Origin: a virus
IMG/VR virus record: IMGVR_UViG_3300032265_000040
Coordinates: 1 to 23,275 of that record
Strand: one strand, 5' to 3'
DNA: 23,275 nucleotides
The position numbers and the translations under genes are program-made. Below are positions 1-8,558 of the stretch, in pieces. The notes beneath the pieces are model-generated. The model ran no database searches. It was not told the DNA's origin and was given only the letters and a program-made list of their open reading frames with translations. How positions within the stretch are numbered: position 1 is the stretch's first letter; the number at the start of each line of letters is the position of its first letter.

Positions 1-1274
1 AACAAATTCCATTCTTCATTAGTACATATGCCTTTAAGTACGCATTGCACACGAAGAGCCTGGTCAAAAACATCCGAAAATTTGTTACGAAGTCTATCAA
101 CAAACTTGGAGAATTTCAATTCATCTCTAGTAATTTCGGAAGTGCGACCAAGAGAGAAACTTTGATTTGGTTCTAATCTTGATACTGGTACAGACAATGC
201 ACCATACAATTTCTTTTGAAAGTACTTAACATCTTCTAACTCACCTAGGTTTTGGCCACCAGGCAATGTAGTAATCTCTGTACCTTTGCCGCCTTCTCTA
301 CGTGGTAACCAAAAGTCTTCCATCATCGACATAAACTTACGGTCATCACGGACTTCACCTGTGTTTGCATCATAGACAAGTTTGTTTTTATACTTGACCA
401 TAATATCACGGAGATATTGTTCCGCTTTTAACTTAGGAAGATTGCCAACGTCAATATAAAAGATACGGCGTTCAGGAGCCCGTGAAATACGATAGATAAC
501 TGTTGCATCTTCAATCATCCTTAATTGATTCAATGGCTTGATTGCTTTGTGTAAGTATGATAACACAACTGCCCTACGTGAATCCATAAGGCCAGAAACC
601 ACCGAGATGATCGAATCTGTTGTGATGCGTGTACCGACTGGTCCAAAGTTTGAGGCTGATCCTGAGACTACCTTGTCGTTATAGATGTAGTACTCATTTA
701 CAGGGTTCATAATCTCCACACCTGTGCGTTCATCTTTTTGTTTCTTAATCTCACGGACTTTACGTAATCTACGTGGATCAATATATCTCAACTCTTTAAT
801 ACCCTCTTGTGGATTGCCACGGTCAATAATGATGTGATAATACATTCTACCATCAACATAATAACGGCGAAAAATATCTTGTGCCATGTTTTGATAATTA
901 AACAAACGCAAAATGGTATTGAATTCTTCTTTGATGGCCTTCTTAATTTTATCTGGTTGTTTTAAATCATCTAAAACAATTTGAGTAATTTTGCCATCAT
1001 CATCTTGTACAATAGCTTCATTAACTATATCATCTATCGCAGATTCAATTTCTGGTTGCATGGCCATCTCACGATAACGAGAGATGAGTTCTACCTCATT
1101 CTTTGCGGTACCGTCTAGATCAACATATGTGCCGTAATAAGCGGCAGATGTAATAGTTAATGCGCCATCATCCGTAGTTGGAGGCGCAAAGGATTGTTGA
1201 ACGGCTTTATCTTCCTCATCCTGTTGACGAGAAATTGTAAATCCGAAAAGTGAAAACTTATTTGTGTTTGCCAT
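1..1274 (-). CDS. 20: Portal protein, T4 gp20-like (partial, C-terminus off window)
   Basis: Portal vertex protein. It forms the dodecameric ring at one head corner through which the terminase pumps DNA and to which the neck attaches. My translation from the ATG at 1272-1274 gives about 424 residues and runs open off the left edge. T4 gp20 is 524 residues, so roughly the last 100 or more are missing. Strongly T4-like stretches include IEDATVIYRISRAPERR and FYIDVGNLPK (residues about 252-285) and FWLPRREGGKGTEI with TLPGGQNLGE (about 318-348). The beginning is MANTNKFSLFGFTISRQQ. It follows the tube gene after a terminator and a 60-base gap, as gene 20 follows 19 in T4. No Shine-Dalgarno sequence is evident before the start (CACACAAAATATG), unlike the sheath and tube genes, which fits a low-copy product. 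Identity is very secure; only the 3' end is unseen. Confidence 0.97.
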   Translation of the reverse strand, partial: MANTNKFSLFGFTISRQQDEEDKAVQQSFAPPTTDDGALTITSAAYYGTYVDLDGTAKNEVELISRYREMAMQPEIESAIDDIVNEAIVQDDDGKITQIVLDDLKQPDKIKKAIKEEFNTILRLFNYQNMAQDIFRRYYVDGRMYYHIIIDRGNPQEGIKELRYIDPRRLRKVREIKKQKDERTGVEIMNPVNEYYIYNDKVVSGSASNFGPVGTRITTDSIISVVSGLMDSRRAVVLSYLHKAIKPLNQLRMIEDATVIYRISRAPERRIFYIDVGNLPKLKAEQYLRDIMVKYKNKLVYDANTGEVRDDRKFMSMMEDFWLPRREGGKGTEITTLPGGQNLGELEDVKYFQKKLYGALSVPVSRLEPNQSFSLGRTSEITRDELKFSKFVDRLRNKFSDVFDQALRVQCVLKGICTNEEWNL

Positions 1275-1297
1275 ATTTTGTGTGTAATTATAAAATC

Positions 1298-1326
1298 AAA
1301 AAAACATGGAGGGCACAAGGCCCTCC
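1298..1326 (-). terminator. Intrinsic terminator between tube and portal genes
   Basis: On the minus strand a perfect 7-bp stem, GGAGGGC / GCCCTCC (1320-1326 and 1308-1314), has a 5-base loop CTTGT. Three bases after it come seven consecutive Ts (1304-1298) and then a further T-rich stretch. This is a textbook rho-independent terminator. It lies 8 bases after the tube stop codon and ahead of the portal gene, so it should end or attenuate the sheath/tube transcript. Pairing and T-tract are read directly; the efficiency is unknown. Confidence 0.85.
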
Positions 1327-1333
1327 TCATATA

Positions 1334-1876
1334 TCAAGTTGTTGTATTTGTTTCCCAATATTGGTAAGCAAATGTGCAACTATATTCTTCAATTGCATCA
1401 TTTGAACCCCAATCTAAATCAATTGGTGCCAAGTCGAGCGGGAACATACCAACAAAATTATATTTCTTCAGTTCATTACCATTTTTACCGTATTGTGTTA
1501 CGCTTGCATCTACAGAATAACCTGTAGAAGACATTGCGGCACCGGAACGAACATTGGTTGCATGACTGTTCAATGCATTCATCCATGATTCTAAAGAATT
1601 TCGTATTGCAAAATCTTCATCATTAATAATTGTCAGTGTCCAATCAGCAAATGACCTGTTACCAGGAAATTTCATTTCACGACCAAAGTAATAAACTGGT
1701 ACAGTACCAATTGTTGAACCTGGCAGTTGAGCTGTTTTGGCCATAAAAGTTATTTTCTGGCCAGCACCTGTGGCGTTTGCTACAATTGTTGGGAATATTA
1801 AAGAGACTGAAAATAGATTAGGACGAGCTCCGTCACCAATCATATTTGCTCTAAATTCTGCTACATTAAATGCCAT
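1334..1876 (-). CDS. 19: Tail tube protein, T4 gp19-like
   Basis: Inner tail tube subunit. Hexameric rings stack to form the channel that DNA passes through and around which the sheath contracts. At 180 residues it is slightly longer than T4 gp19 (163). Recognisable family features are the start MAFNVAEFRANMIGDGARPN, the FMAKTAQLPGSTIGTVPVYY segment (about residues 44-63), FGREMKFPGNRSF (about 64-76) and the WTLTIINDEDF strand that follows. The start is supported by a strong Shine-Dalgarno sequence, AGGAGA, about 7 bases upstream of ATG. It lies 27 bases downstream of the sheath gene, with which it is presumably co-transcribed, and is followed by a terminator. Family and gene order agree, so the call is secure. 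Confidence 0.96.
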   Translation of the reverse strand: MAFNVAEFRANMIGDGARPNLFSVSLIFPTIVANATGAGQKITFMAKTAQLPGSTIGTVPVYYFGREMKFPGNRSFADWTLTIINDEDFAIRNSLESWMNALNSHATNVRSGAAMSSTGYSVDASVTQYGKNGNELKKYNFVGMFPLDLAPIDLDWGSNDAIEEYSCTFAYQYWETNTTT

Positions 1877-1897
1877 TATTTTCTCCTGTTATCGTTT

Positions 1898-1905
1898 TAT
1901 TTATT
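1898..1905 (-). promoter_or_regulatory. Weak late-promoter-like octamer before tube gene
   Basis: AATAAATA, 7 of 8 bases of the T4 late -10 motif TATAAATA, overlaps the sheath stop codon 22 bases before the tube ATG. The resulting leader would still contain the AGGAGA ribosome-binding site. AT-rich chance occurrence is quite possible. Confidence 0.35.
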
Positions 1906-3589
1906 AGGCCGCACCAACAATTGTGGTGAAGTCAACACCAGATCCGACAGCAACAAAGTTTAACTGAACATAATTGATGGAACGAGCAGGCTTAATGTAA
2001 AGGTCACCAACAAATTGGTTGCTGTCAATAACTTGTTGTGTGTTATTTGTTGAATCACAAACAACTTTAAAGTCTGTAATACCACGGCGACCTTGAATAT
2101 CACGCAAGAATGGAACTACTAGAGCAACAAATTGGCCACGGGTAAATTCATCGTTCAATTCGAACATTGAATATTTTGCAGCTTGTGCAATAGACTTTTC
2201 AAGTGTAATGAACAATCTACGAACATTGATTCTGTCAAATGCGGATGGTTTGTTCAATAAAGTTTTGTCTCCAAACAACACTGTTCCTTGACCTGGCAAA
2301 GATACAACTGGATTTACACCTTGTTTGTATAATGCATCACGGTATGTTTTGGTTGGATTCCATGCCAACTTGATGCAATTTTTGATGGCGCCACGATTTA
2401 AACCAGCAGGTGAAAACCATGTATCTCTTGTGTTGTCGGTATTTACACACAAACCTGCAATGTCAGCATTCAATGGAATCCAACGGTAAATATTGTTGTA
2501 TTTGTCTAATTGATATTTCCATCCAGAATCTGCAACAACATATGAGGATGATCTTGACAATGCTGTTAACCAATTTGTAATATTTGTGGATTCACTTCCA
2601 GCCATATTAACAACATCAGCATATCTTGGAGAAACAAATGCAACACAATCTGCTCTAGAGATTGCAACATTGTCAATTATATATTGTTGAATTGTAACAC
2701 TGTGACCACCAGTTAGTACCAATGAAATGTCAACAGAATCTTTGTTAACAAATAAGTCGTATGCGGTTTGCAAATTTCCGTCTGCTGGTAATGAATTAAT
2801 ACCAGTTGACAGTGTTACGATTGTTATTGTTGCAGGATCAGCAAAAGTTTTGCCAAATGCTGTTGTGCCCCATGTTGCATTTGTTGTTGCAAAATCAACA
2901 GGATCCATTACATAAACATAATTTGAATTATTAAAAATAACTTGTTTATAGTAATTTGATGATCCATTAATTGTTGCATCGGATGCCGCAGAAACAAAAC
3001 CATATGTTTCTAAAACTGTTCCTGCTGCACCTGTAAAGTAACCTAATTTATCAATAACAACAACGTGCATTTCATCTGATGAACCACCTACAGATGCTGC
3101 ATATTCTGATGTGCCTGGAGAAGATGTGAAATATGATTTGTATGCCCAAGATGAAAATAATCCAGAAGTAGCACAAACTTGAACTTCCAATGAGTTACCC
3201 ATTGTGCCTGGATATCTTGCTAAAAATGATCCATAAGTGTTGGAATTACCAGCTGGTAAGTAATTAGCTTCATATATATCTTCATTTGCAATTTGTAAAG
3301 ATGTACCTGTCCCAGCATTTCTTGCGGCTATACCTACAGCTCTAACAATACTTAAATTATTACCATAAGCCAAAAAATTGGAACAAGTGAAAAAAGATGT
3401 TGCTGTATCTGAATTTGGTTTACCGAATGTTTTTGTAAGTGATATCTCATCACCAATCAATTTGATTTTATTTACTGGACCCCATTGAAATATTCCAGCA
3501 AACGCACCGGCCGTAGTTTGTACTGATGGAACAACTGTTGTTGAATCAATTTCAGTTACATTTACGCCTGGAGAGATTTGAAATGCCAT
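1904..3589 (-). CDS. 18: Contractile tail sheath protein, T4 gp18-like
   Basis: Sheath subunit. It polymerises around the tail tube in an extended state and contracts to drive the tube through the cell envelope. At 561 residues it is shorter than T4 gp18 (659), consistent with loss of peripheral loops. The N-terminus (ISPGVNVTEIDSTTVVP, then GAFAGIFQWGPVNKIKLI and LTKTFGKPN) matches the gp18 start pattern SPGIELKE...FQWGP...FGQPT. The C-terminal region carries the conserved core features of the family: VRRLFITLEKSI, FELNDEFTRGQF and, near the end, INYVQLNFVAVGSGVDF. A strong AAGGAGAA lies 5 bases before the ATG, and a late-promoter motif lies about 50 bases upstream. It sits between gp17 and gp19 exactly as in T4. 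Confidence 0.97.
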   Translation of the reverse strand: MAFQISPGVNVTEIDSTTVVPSVQTTAGAFAGIFQWGPVNKIKLIGDEISLTKTFGKPNSDTATSFFTCSNFLAYGNNLSIVRAVGIAARNAGTGTSLQIANEDIYEANYLPAGNSNTYGSFLARYPGTMGNSLEVQVCATSGLFSSWAYKSYFTSSPGTSEYAASVGGSSDEMHVVVIDKLGYFTGAAGTVLETYGFVSAASDATINGSSNYYKQVIFNNSNYVYVMDPVDFATTNATWGTTAFGKTFADPATITIVTLSTGINSLPADGNLQTAYDLFVNKDSVDISLVLTGGHSVTIQQYIIDNVAISRADCVAFVSPRYADVVNMAGSESTNITNWLTALSRSSSYVVADSGWKYQLDKYNNIYRWIPLNADIAGLCVNTDNTRDTWFSPAGLNRGAIKNCIKLAWNPTKTYRDALYKQGVNPVVSLPGQGTVLFGDKTLLNKPSAFDRINVRRLFITLEKSIAQAAKYSMFELNDEFTRGQFVALVVPFLRDIQGRRGITDFKVVCDSTNNTQQVIDSNQFVGDLYIKPARSINYVQLNFVAVGSGVDFTTIVGAA

Positions 3590-3637
3590 TTTATTCTCCT
3601 TGAATTATTATGTTCTTTTGGCAAAATACCATATGAG

Positions 3638-3645
3638 TATTTATG
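3638..3645 (-). promoter_or_regulatory. Candidate late promoter for sheath/tube genes (CATAAATA)
   Basis: CATAAATA in the 67-base gap between gp17 and gp18 matches 7 of 8 bases of the T4 late promoter. The same CATAAATA variant recurs before gp13 and before the 1004-residue fibre gene, which argues that it is this phage's accepted form. Initiation would give a leader of about 40 bases ending in the AAGGAGAA site of gp18. T4 late promoters need no -35 box, and none is seen. Confidence 0.65.
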
Positions 3646-3656
3646 AAAGGCTGATT

Positions 3657-5354
3657 TTACAACCTGCTCATCATTTTTTTTGTAAAGCTTGCATAGATTT
3701 CTTCGCCGTCTGCGATTTCCCATAAATCACCACCCATGACCTCAAAATCATGTTCTAGACCATTTTCAATGATGGGAGCTGGCAAAACGTCATCGTCCAT
3801 TTGATTCATATTTTCTAACTGAATCTGTTTACGAATGTCGTGGTTGACAATTTCTTTAAAATATTGTTGAGTTGTTACCCATGAAAATATAACCAAAGAC
3901 ATGACCATATCATCATTTGCACCTTCTTCTGCACTAAAAGAATTTTTTTGTTGAATGAAGGTGGTCAATTCTGAATAGGTATCAAAATCTTGAATTTGCA
4001 ATTTGTCACCTTCTACTAAGGTTTTGAGATTTGAACAACCTATTGCCTTAACTTGAGGAGACATTTTTAGTCCCATTTGAACACCACGGGCAAAACCTGC
4101 TGATAATTGTTGTGGTTTTTTGTTGCCTGTGAATATTTTCCAAAGGTTCTCATATTCAAAATCTGTATGTAATGAATCGGCCACTTGTGGATTATTGTTA
4201 ATTTCTACCAAAACATATGCATCATTATAGTGTCTGGCTGTATTATAGATGACAGTAGGAAACAATATAGGTGTAATTGATGAACTCTTATATGTTGCCA
4301 CTTGTTTGTATGGTGTCTGAGAGATATCAATCACAGAGAAAGCTGAACTATCTAAGTTCTTACCCTCAGATACATCTACTGTTATGCAATACAAATGGTC
4401 GGATTTAGATTCATTGACACCTTCTTTGACCGGATGCTCATATATCTTTAACAGGTCGTGATTTGCAATTGGGTCGGTATATACCAGTTGTTGCAACTTG
4501 TAACCAGAAACTAAAGTGTTTGAAGAACCTAAAAACTCAGTTTCAAACTCTTGTGAGAATTGTCGTTGAGAAGTGTTACGAATTGTTTCTTCTTTCCATT
4601 TCTCATCACGACCAGGTACATGTGACCAATGTATCTCGAAATTTACATAGTTATTTTTCTTATTGATTGAATCCATCCATAATTTGTAAAATAGATTCAT
4701 ACCATTTGGAGTGGAAACAATAATAATCTTTGTCTTTTTACCTGATGAAATTACAGGGTAAACAGAGTTAAAAAATTCTTCCGCAATATTATTTGGAACG
4801 AAAGCAAATTCATCCAAAAATACGATGTTAAAAGATCCTCCACGAATTGCAGATGATGATGTAGATGCAGCAACAATCTTAGAACCATTCTCAAGTTCCA
4901 CATTACCTTTGTTCCATGTGACAATACCTTGTTGCAACCACATTGGTAAATTCTCATAAGCCAATTGATATTTGGCCAAAATATCACGAGCCAAGGCACC
5001 TTTGTTTGCTAGAACTGCACAGTTTTGTTGATCGGTAAAGATGGTTGCCCATAACATATATGCAACGGTGGTTGTAGTTTTACCAACTTGTCGAGGACAT
5101 TTGGTAATAACAAAACGATTGTCCTTGAAAAGTCTTAACATCTTTTCTTGAAATGGCCACATTTTAAAGTTGATTAGGCCTTCATCAACGTTAACAATTT
5201 TGATATAATTTTTTGCAAAATATACAGGATCTTTGGCACATTTTATATATTCATCAACTTGTTCTTGTGTGTATTCTACCTTGACACCGGCCTTTTTAAG
5301 TAAAGGATTATCACGATAAGATTCACCGAATTTCAAATCTACAGTTTCAATCAT
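3657..5354 (-). CDS. 17: Terminase large subunit (packaging ATPase and nuclease), T4 gp17-like
   Basis: Motor of DNA packaging. It hydrolyses ATP to pump DNA through the portal and cuts concatemers at headful. It has 565 residues (T4 gp17 610). ATPase domain: Walker A CPRQVGKTT at residues 86-94 with K92, Walker B VFLDE at 178-182 with D181 and catalytic E182, and the coupling motif VSTPNG at 213-218. Nuclease domain: the likely metal-binding acidic triad is D327 (in ITVDVSEG), E384 (in VLVEINN) and D481/D482 (in DDMVMSL). The 57-residue spacing of the first two equals that of T4 D401-E458. The start codon overlaps the gp16 stop as ATGA, implying translational coupling. All catalytic residues are present, so it should be active. 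Confidence 0.98.
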   Translation of the reverse strand: MIETVDLKFGESYRDNPLLKKAGVKVEYTQEQVDEYIKCAKDPVYFAKNYIKIVNVDEGLINFKMWPFQEKMLRLFKDNRFVITKCPRQVGKTTTTVAYMLWATIFTDQQNCAVLANKGALARDILAKYQLAYENLPMWLQQGIVTWNKGNVELENGSKIVAASTSSSAIRGGSFNIVFLDEFAFVPNNIAEEFFNSVYPVISSGKKTKIIIVSTPNGMNLFYKLWMDSINKKNNYVNFEIHWSHVPGRDEKWKEETIRNTSQRQFSQEFETEFLGSSNTLVSGYKLQQLVYTDPIANHDLLKIYEHPVKEGVNESKSDHLYCITVDVSEGKNLDSSAFSVIDISQTPYKQVATYKSSSITPILFPTVIYNTARHYNDAYVLVEINNNPQVADSLHTDFEYENLWKIFTGNKKPQQLSAGFARGVQMGLKMSPQVKAIGCSNLKTLVEGDKLQIQDFDTYSELTTFIQQKNSFSAEEGANDDMVMSLVIFSWVTTQQYFKEIVNHDIRKQIQLENMNQMDDDVLPAPIIENGLEHDFEVMGGDLWEIADGEEIYASFTKKMMSRL

Positions 5355-5764
5355 TCTTTATTATTTAAAAGTTTATTTAACTCGGCGGTAGAACCAACAA
5401 AAATTGCTTTATCGATTTTTGTATCACCTTCTTTTTGTTTACCATCCATTGTACGCATTTGTTTTTGTACTGCAAGAAGTTCTTTATTTGCATCTACCAC
5501 ATTTTTTAATAATGTGGCATATACTTCAAAAGCTCTAGGATGTTGACCTGCACTGGCAATCTGACGCAATTCTTCCATTGCTTCTTTGCCATTATCAATT
5601 AAGTCTTGTAAATTATCTTTTGTTTGTTGATATGCATCTTCCAAGTCAACTTTCAAATCGGGACCATTTTCTGGTTTTGAAACCACCGGCAATAAAGGTT
5701 TTTCCTTTTGTTCTACCGGTGTTACATCAAATAATTTTTCCATGTTTTTGTCAAATGTATTCAT
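5351..5764 (-). CDS. 16: Terminase small subunit, T4 gp16-like
   Basis: Small terminase subunit. It forms an oligomeric ring that recognises or holds viral DNA and stimulates the gp17 ATPase. It has 137 residues (T4 gp16 164). Three stretches parallel T4 gp16: DLEDAYQQTKDNLQ (about 40-53, T4 DLEDDY), the central helical region HPRAFEVYATLLKNVVDANK (about 74-93, T4 PRHMEVFATLM...NKEIL), and AIFVGSTAELNKLL near the end (T4 ATVFMGSPTEL). The central region is predicted to be the coiled-coil oligomerisation core. The start is uncertain: neither this ATG nor the one at codon 8 (MEKLFDV, which resembles the T4 beginning) has a clear ribosome-binding site. It lies 14 bases after the propeller-like gene and overlaps gp17 by 4 bases. 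Confidence 0.93.
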   Translation of the reverse strand: MNTFDKNMEKLFDVTPVEQKEKPLLPVVSKPENGPDLKVDLEDAYQQTKDNLQDLIDNGKEAMEELRQIASAGQHPRAFEVYATLLKNVVDANKELLAVQKQMRTMDGKQKEGDTKIDKAIFVGSTAELNKLLNNKE

Positions 5765-5778
5765 AGTTTTTAATTTAA

Positions 5779-7518
5779 TTATAGTGCTGCAATCCTAGAT
5801 TTAAAATCTGCAAAGTCTGATGATGCTGCAACAATTACTTTTAAGTTTGCCAGTGGTAACGCAGCGGCTTTCTGTGTTGTTCCATTTGTGAATGAAATGT
5901 TTCCAGTATTTACAATATTTTTACCACTCAAATCTAATGCTGTTGGATCACCAGAAGAAGGTATTATAATTTTACCATTAGAATCAAATTGCCATTTTTG
6001 TTTAAATGGAACAATAGTTTTAGAATAAGATGCTCCAGGACCTGAATATGTTAACACATTCATTGTGTAAGCGTAATTTGAATTATCAGCAATTGTTACT
6101 GTTGTATTGCCGGTGCCTAAACTGGTAGTTGTTGATGTGTTTGCTTCTGGAACACTAACATAAGTAAAGTCACCCCATGAACTGCCGTTTGCACCAATAT
6201 ATGTTCCGGATAAAGAACCATCTACAGGCAATTGATAAAAAGTTGCATGTTTTGTGTTACTGGTTCCTGGTTGAGAATAACCAACACCAACAAAATAATT
6301 ATTTGAAACATCAAGTTGTTTGTGGCCAAGTCTGATACTTGAATTGGCGCCTTTAACTTCAAGTGATTTTGCCCAAACCAATGCACCATTCGCATCAACT
6401 TTATATGTTATAAATGCTGATTGATTATTGGCATCTGTAGTTGCACCATTAATATACAAATAATTATTTTTATATTTAATTCGATTAATTTTTGGTGAAT
6501 TTATACCAGTTATTGTTTTTTCCCACACCAACTGATTGTTTGCCCTAAATTTATAAATGTTAGTATTTGATGCTGCATACCAATTATTTGAAGTGTCGTA
6601 GGTCAAACTTATAATGTTGTTTCCATTTTTATCAACATTATTTGTCCACAAATAAACACCCTCAGTATTAAATTTATGTACTTTGCCGTTTGCGGAACCA
6701 ACTAAGACACCACCAAAATTAACCGATTCTCTAGGCAACGCTAAACAAGAATATGAATTTGTTGATGGTAAATCTGAAGTAAATTTACTGAAATATAATT
6801 GGCCTGTTATATCAAGACCAGTTAATAGATTATGTTCACCCACAAAAAATGGAAATCCATCAGCATCAACAGTAATATCTACAGAATTTATTGAATCCGA
6901 AATTAAAGAACTCCAAACATTTTGGCCAACGTAATTAAATTTTGTAACTAAAGTTGAATGTTCATCTGGAATGTTTGTTAACAAATATACATTATTGTTT
7001 GCATCAATGTCTAATGATTCGGAATAACTACTGTGTGAATTAATTTCTGGTACTACATATACCCAAAAAGTTTCACCTGTACTATCAGTTTTTAAAATTG
7101 TTGATTGTGAATTGCCAGTTATTTCATTTTTTGTTGTTAGTGCAACATAGATACTGCCTGTACTATCATAAGCAATACTATGCCCATATGTATTAGCTAA
7201 TTCATAATTTAATTGGCCATATAACGCACCCCAAACTTTTTTATTGTTGTGGTCATTACCAATTTCCACTTTTGTATTACTATACATTATAGTATCGGTA
7301 AAACTAATATTACCTAAGAAAACAGAATTGGCTTTATTGAAAGCGCCTTGAGCCAATGTAGCATTGTTTGATGATTGTGAGTTTGCGGTATTAGCATTAT
7401 TAGAAACGTTGGTATACAATTCAGTAAAATTGTCATTTGATTTAACAAATGCGGCTCTTAGTGTATCACCTTTACCATCATTTGCTCTAATACCAATATT
7501 GATTGTTTGTTTAGACAT
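5779..7518 (-). CDS. Virion protein with beta-propeller-like WxK repeats, inserted between gp15 and gp16
   Basis: Not a T4 gene. It has 579 residues. The N-terminus (QTINIGIRANDGKGDTLRAA, residues 4-23, then FTELY) is a motif seen at the start of many structural proteins of marine T4-like phages, probably an attachment segment. Residues about 95-440 carry repeats built as 'D-x-x-G-x-x-x-W-x-x-x', with tryptophans at 96, 152, 202, 291, 332 and 382 and strands such as HSIAYDSTGSIYVALTT between them. This is the signature of a beta-propeller (SBBP/PQQ-like). The C-terminal part (WQFDSNGKIIIPSSG, then NTGNISFTNGTTQKAA) resembles phage fibre ends. GAGAGAAA precedes the ATG as a plausible ribosome-binding site. 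It starts 20 bases after gp15. Likely role: an exposed neck, tail or fibre component, possibly carbohydrate-binding (inference). Confidence 0.72.
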   Translation of the reverse strand: MSKQTINIGIRANDGKGDTLRAAFVKSNDNFTELYTNVSNNANTANSQSSNNATLAQGAFNKANSVFLGNISFTDTIMYSNTKVEIGNDHNNKKVWGALYGQLNYELANTYGHSIAYDSTGSIYVALTTKNEITGNSQSTILKTDSTGETFWVYVVPEINSHSSYSESLDIDANNNVYLLTNIPDEHSTLVTKFNYVGQNVWSSLISDSINSVDITVDADGFPFFVGEHNLLTGLDITGQLYFSKFTSDLPSTNSYSCLALPRESVNFGGVLVGSANGKVHKFNTEGVYLWTNNVDKNGNNIISLTYDTSNNWYAASNTNIYKFRANNQLVWEKTITGINSPKINRIKYKNNYLYINGATTDANNQSAFITYKVDANGALVWAKSLEVKGANSSIRLGHKQLDVSNNYFVGVGYSQPGTSNTKHATFYQLPVDGSLSGTYIGANGSSWGDFTYVSVPEANTSTTTSLGTGNTTVTIADNSNYAYTMNVLTYSGPGASYSKTIVPFKQKWQFDSNGKIIIPSSGDPTALDLSGKNIVNTGNISFTNGTTQKAAALPLANLKVIVAASSDFADFKSRIAAL

Positions 7519-7538
7519 TTATTTCTCTCATTTAATGT

Positions 7539-8558
7539 TTATTGGTTTGCGGCCTTGTTAATTGTCAAGACTTCATTCAATGTATTGTCAGTCTTAGCAT
7601 CGACTTTATCAACAGTCATGAAGTCGATATCTGTAGAAACTCTACCAACAGCATCCACTTCAACAAATTTCAATGGGTTCAAATTGTATGAAGTAAAATT
7701 ATAGTTTGCCAAAGTATTAATACCGTATATAGGTTTATCGGATACAAAGTTTCCTGTTAATGCTTTTAGTCTAAGTATATTATCGGTAAATTGAACAACA
7801 ATACCAGTTGCTGTTGCATCATCCGATGTATATCCTTGATATACTTTTTCACCAACTTTATATGTGCCAAAACCAGAATTTAAATTCAAATTGAATTCAA
7901 CAACATCTTCATCGGTAATTAAATTGTATACAGAAACAAACGCACGATTGATAACACCGGTTTCGGAAGTCTTACCAAATACAAAACCTTTGACTGTAAA
8001 GTTTAATGTCCAGATTATCATTCTAGTCTCATTCTCTCTACCACCTTCGTAAATAATATCATGTGAAGTAGAATTCAAAATTATTGGTACTTCTTTAACA
8101 ATACCCATTTCAGGAATTAAATTTAATTTGATAGTGTAATCTGGTGTAAAATATGGCAGTATGTGCTCAATTATTTGTGTACCATCTTCAATGTTTCTTA
8201 CATAGATGTATAGGTTAAAATCAAAATTATATGGTACCGGATTGTATTGTGCAATAACTCCAGTTGCAACATTTGTTCCTGCAAAATTCTTAATGTTGGT
8301 GTTTTGTTTTCTACTTGAATCATATGTAAGGCCGGCCATCTCAAACGACATTCTTGGCAAAGTTGTTTGCACTTTTTTATCTAGTGTTAAATCTTCTTCT
8401 AAACGCATCACATAACGTTCTTTGCTTGCATATGCAATAGGAACAATGAACCTCTCAGATTCGGTGTTGTCTGTTTTGAATCTGTATAAGGTTATGTTGT
8501 CAAAAAGATTACCAAATCCAACAACTAATTTTCTAATGACACGATTATATGTTGACAT
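7539..8558 (-). CDS. 15: Tail sheath terminator / proximal tail protein, T4 gp15-like
   Basis: Tail completion protein. In T4 a gp15 hexamer caps the finished tube and sheath and binds the head-neck proteins. It has 339 residues (T4 gp15 272). The N-terminal half is diagnostic: VVGFGNLFDNITLYRF (about residues 13-28), then RFIVPIAYASKERYVMRLEE (about 36-55), KVQTTLPRMSFEMAGLTYDS (about 62-81) and NPVPYNFDFNLYIYVRNIED (about 105-124). T4 gp15 has the matching LMGDLFSNIQ, RVPITYASKEHFMMKL and ETILPRINL. The C-terminal 80 or so residues exceed T4 and contain a region (YKVGEKVYQGYTSDDATATG) also common in structural proteins of marine myoviruses. The start overlaps the gp14 stop by one base (TAATG). 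Confidence 0.93.
   Translation of the reverse strand: MSTYNRVIRKLVVGFGNLFDNITLYRFKTDNTESERFIVPIAYASKERYVMRLEEDLTLDKKVQTTLPRMSFEMAGLTYDSSRKQNTNIKNFAGTNVATGVIAQYNPVPYNFDFNLYIYVRNIEDGTQIIEHILPYFTPDYTIKLNLIPEMGIVKEVPIILNSTSHDIIYEGGRENETRMIIWTLNFTVKGFVFGKTSETGVINRAFVSVYNLITDEDVVEFNLNLNSGFGTYKVGEKVYQGYTSDDATATGIVVQFTDNILRLKALTGNFVSDKPIYGINTLANYNFTSYNLNPLKFVEVDAVGRVSTDIDFMTVDKVDAKTDNTLNEVLTINKAANQ

Noticed and set aside
1287-1292. TATAAT before the portal gene as a host-type -10 box
   Set aside because: No -35-like sequence lies at 16-18 bases; that region is the terminator stem. In AT-rich DNA the hexamer alone is not informative.
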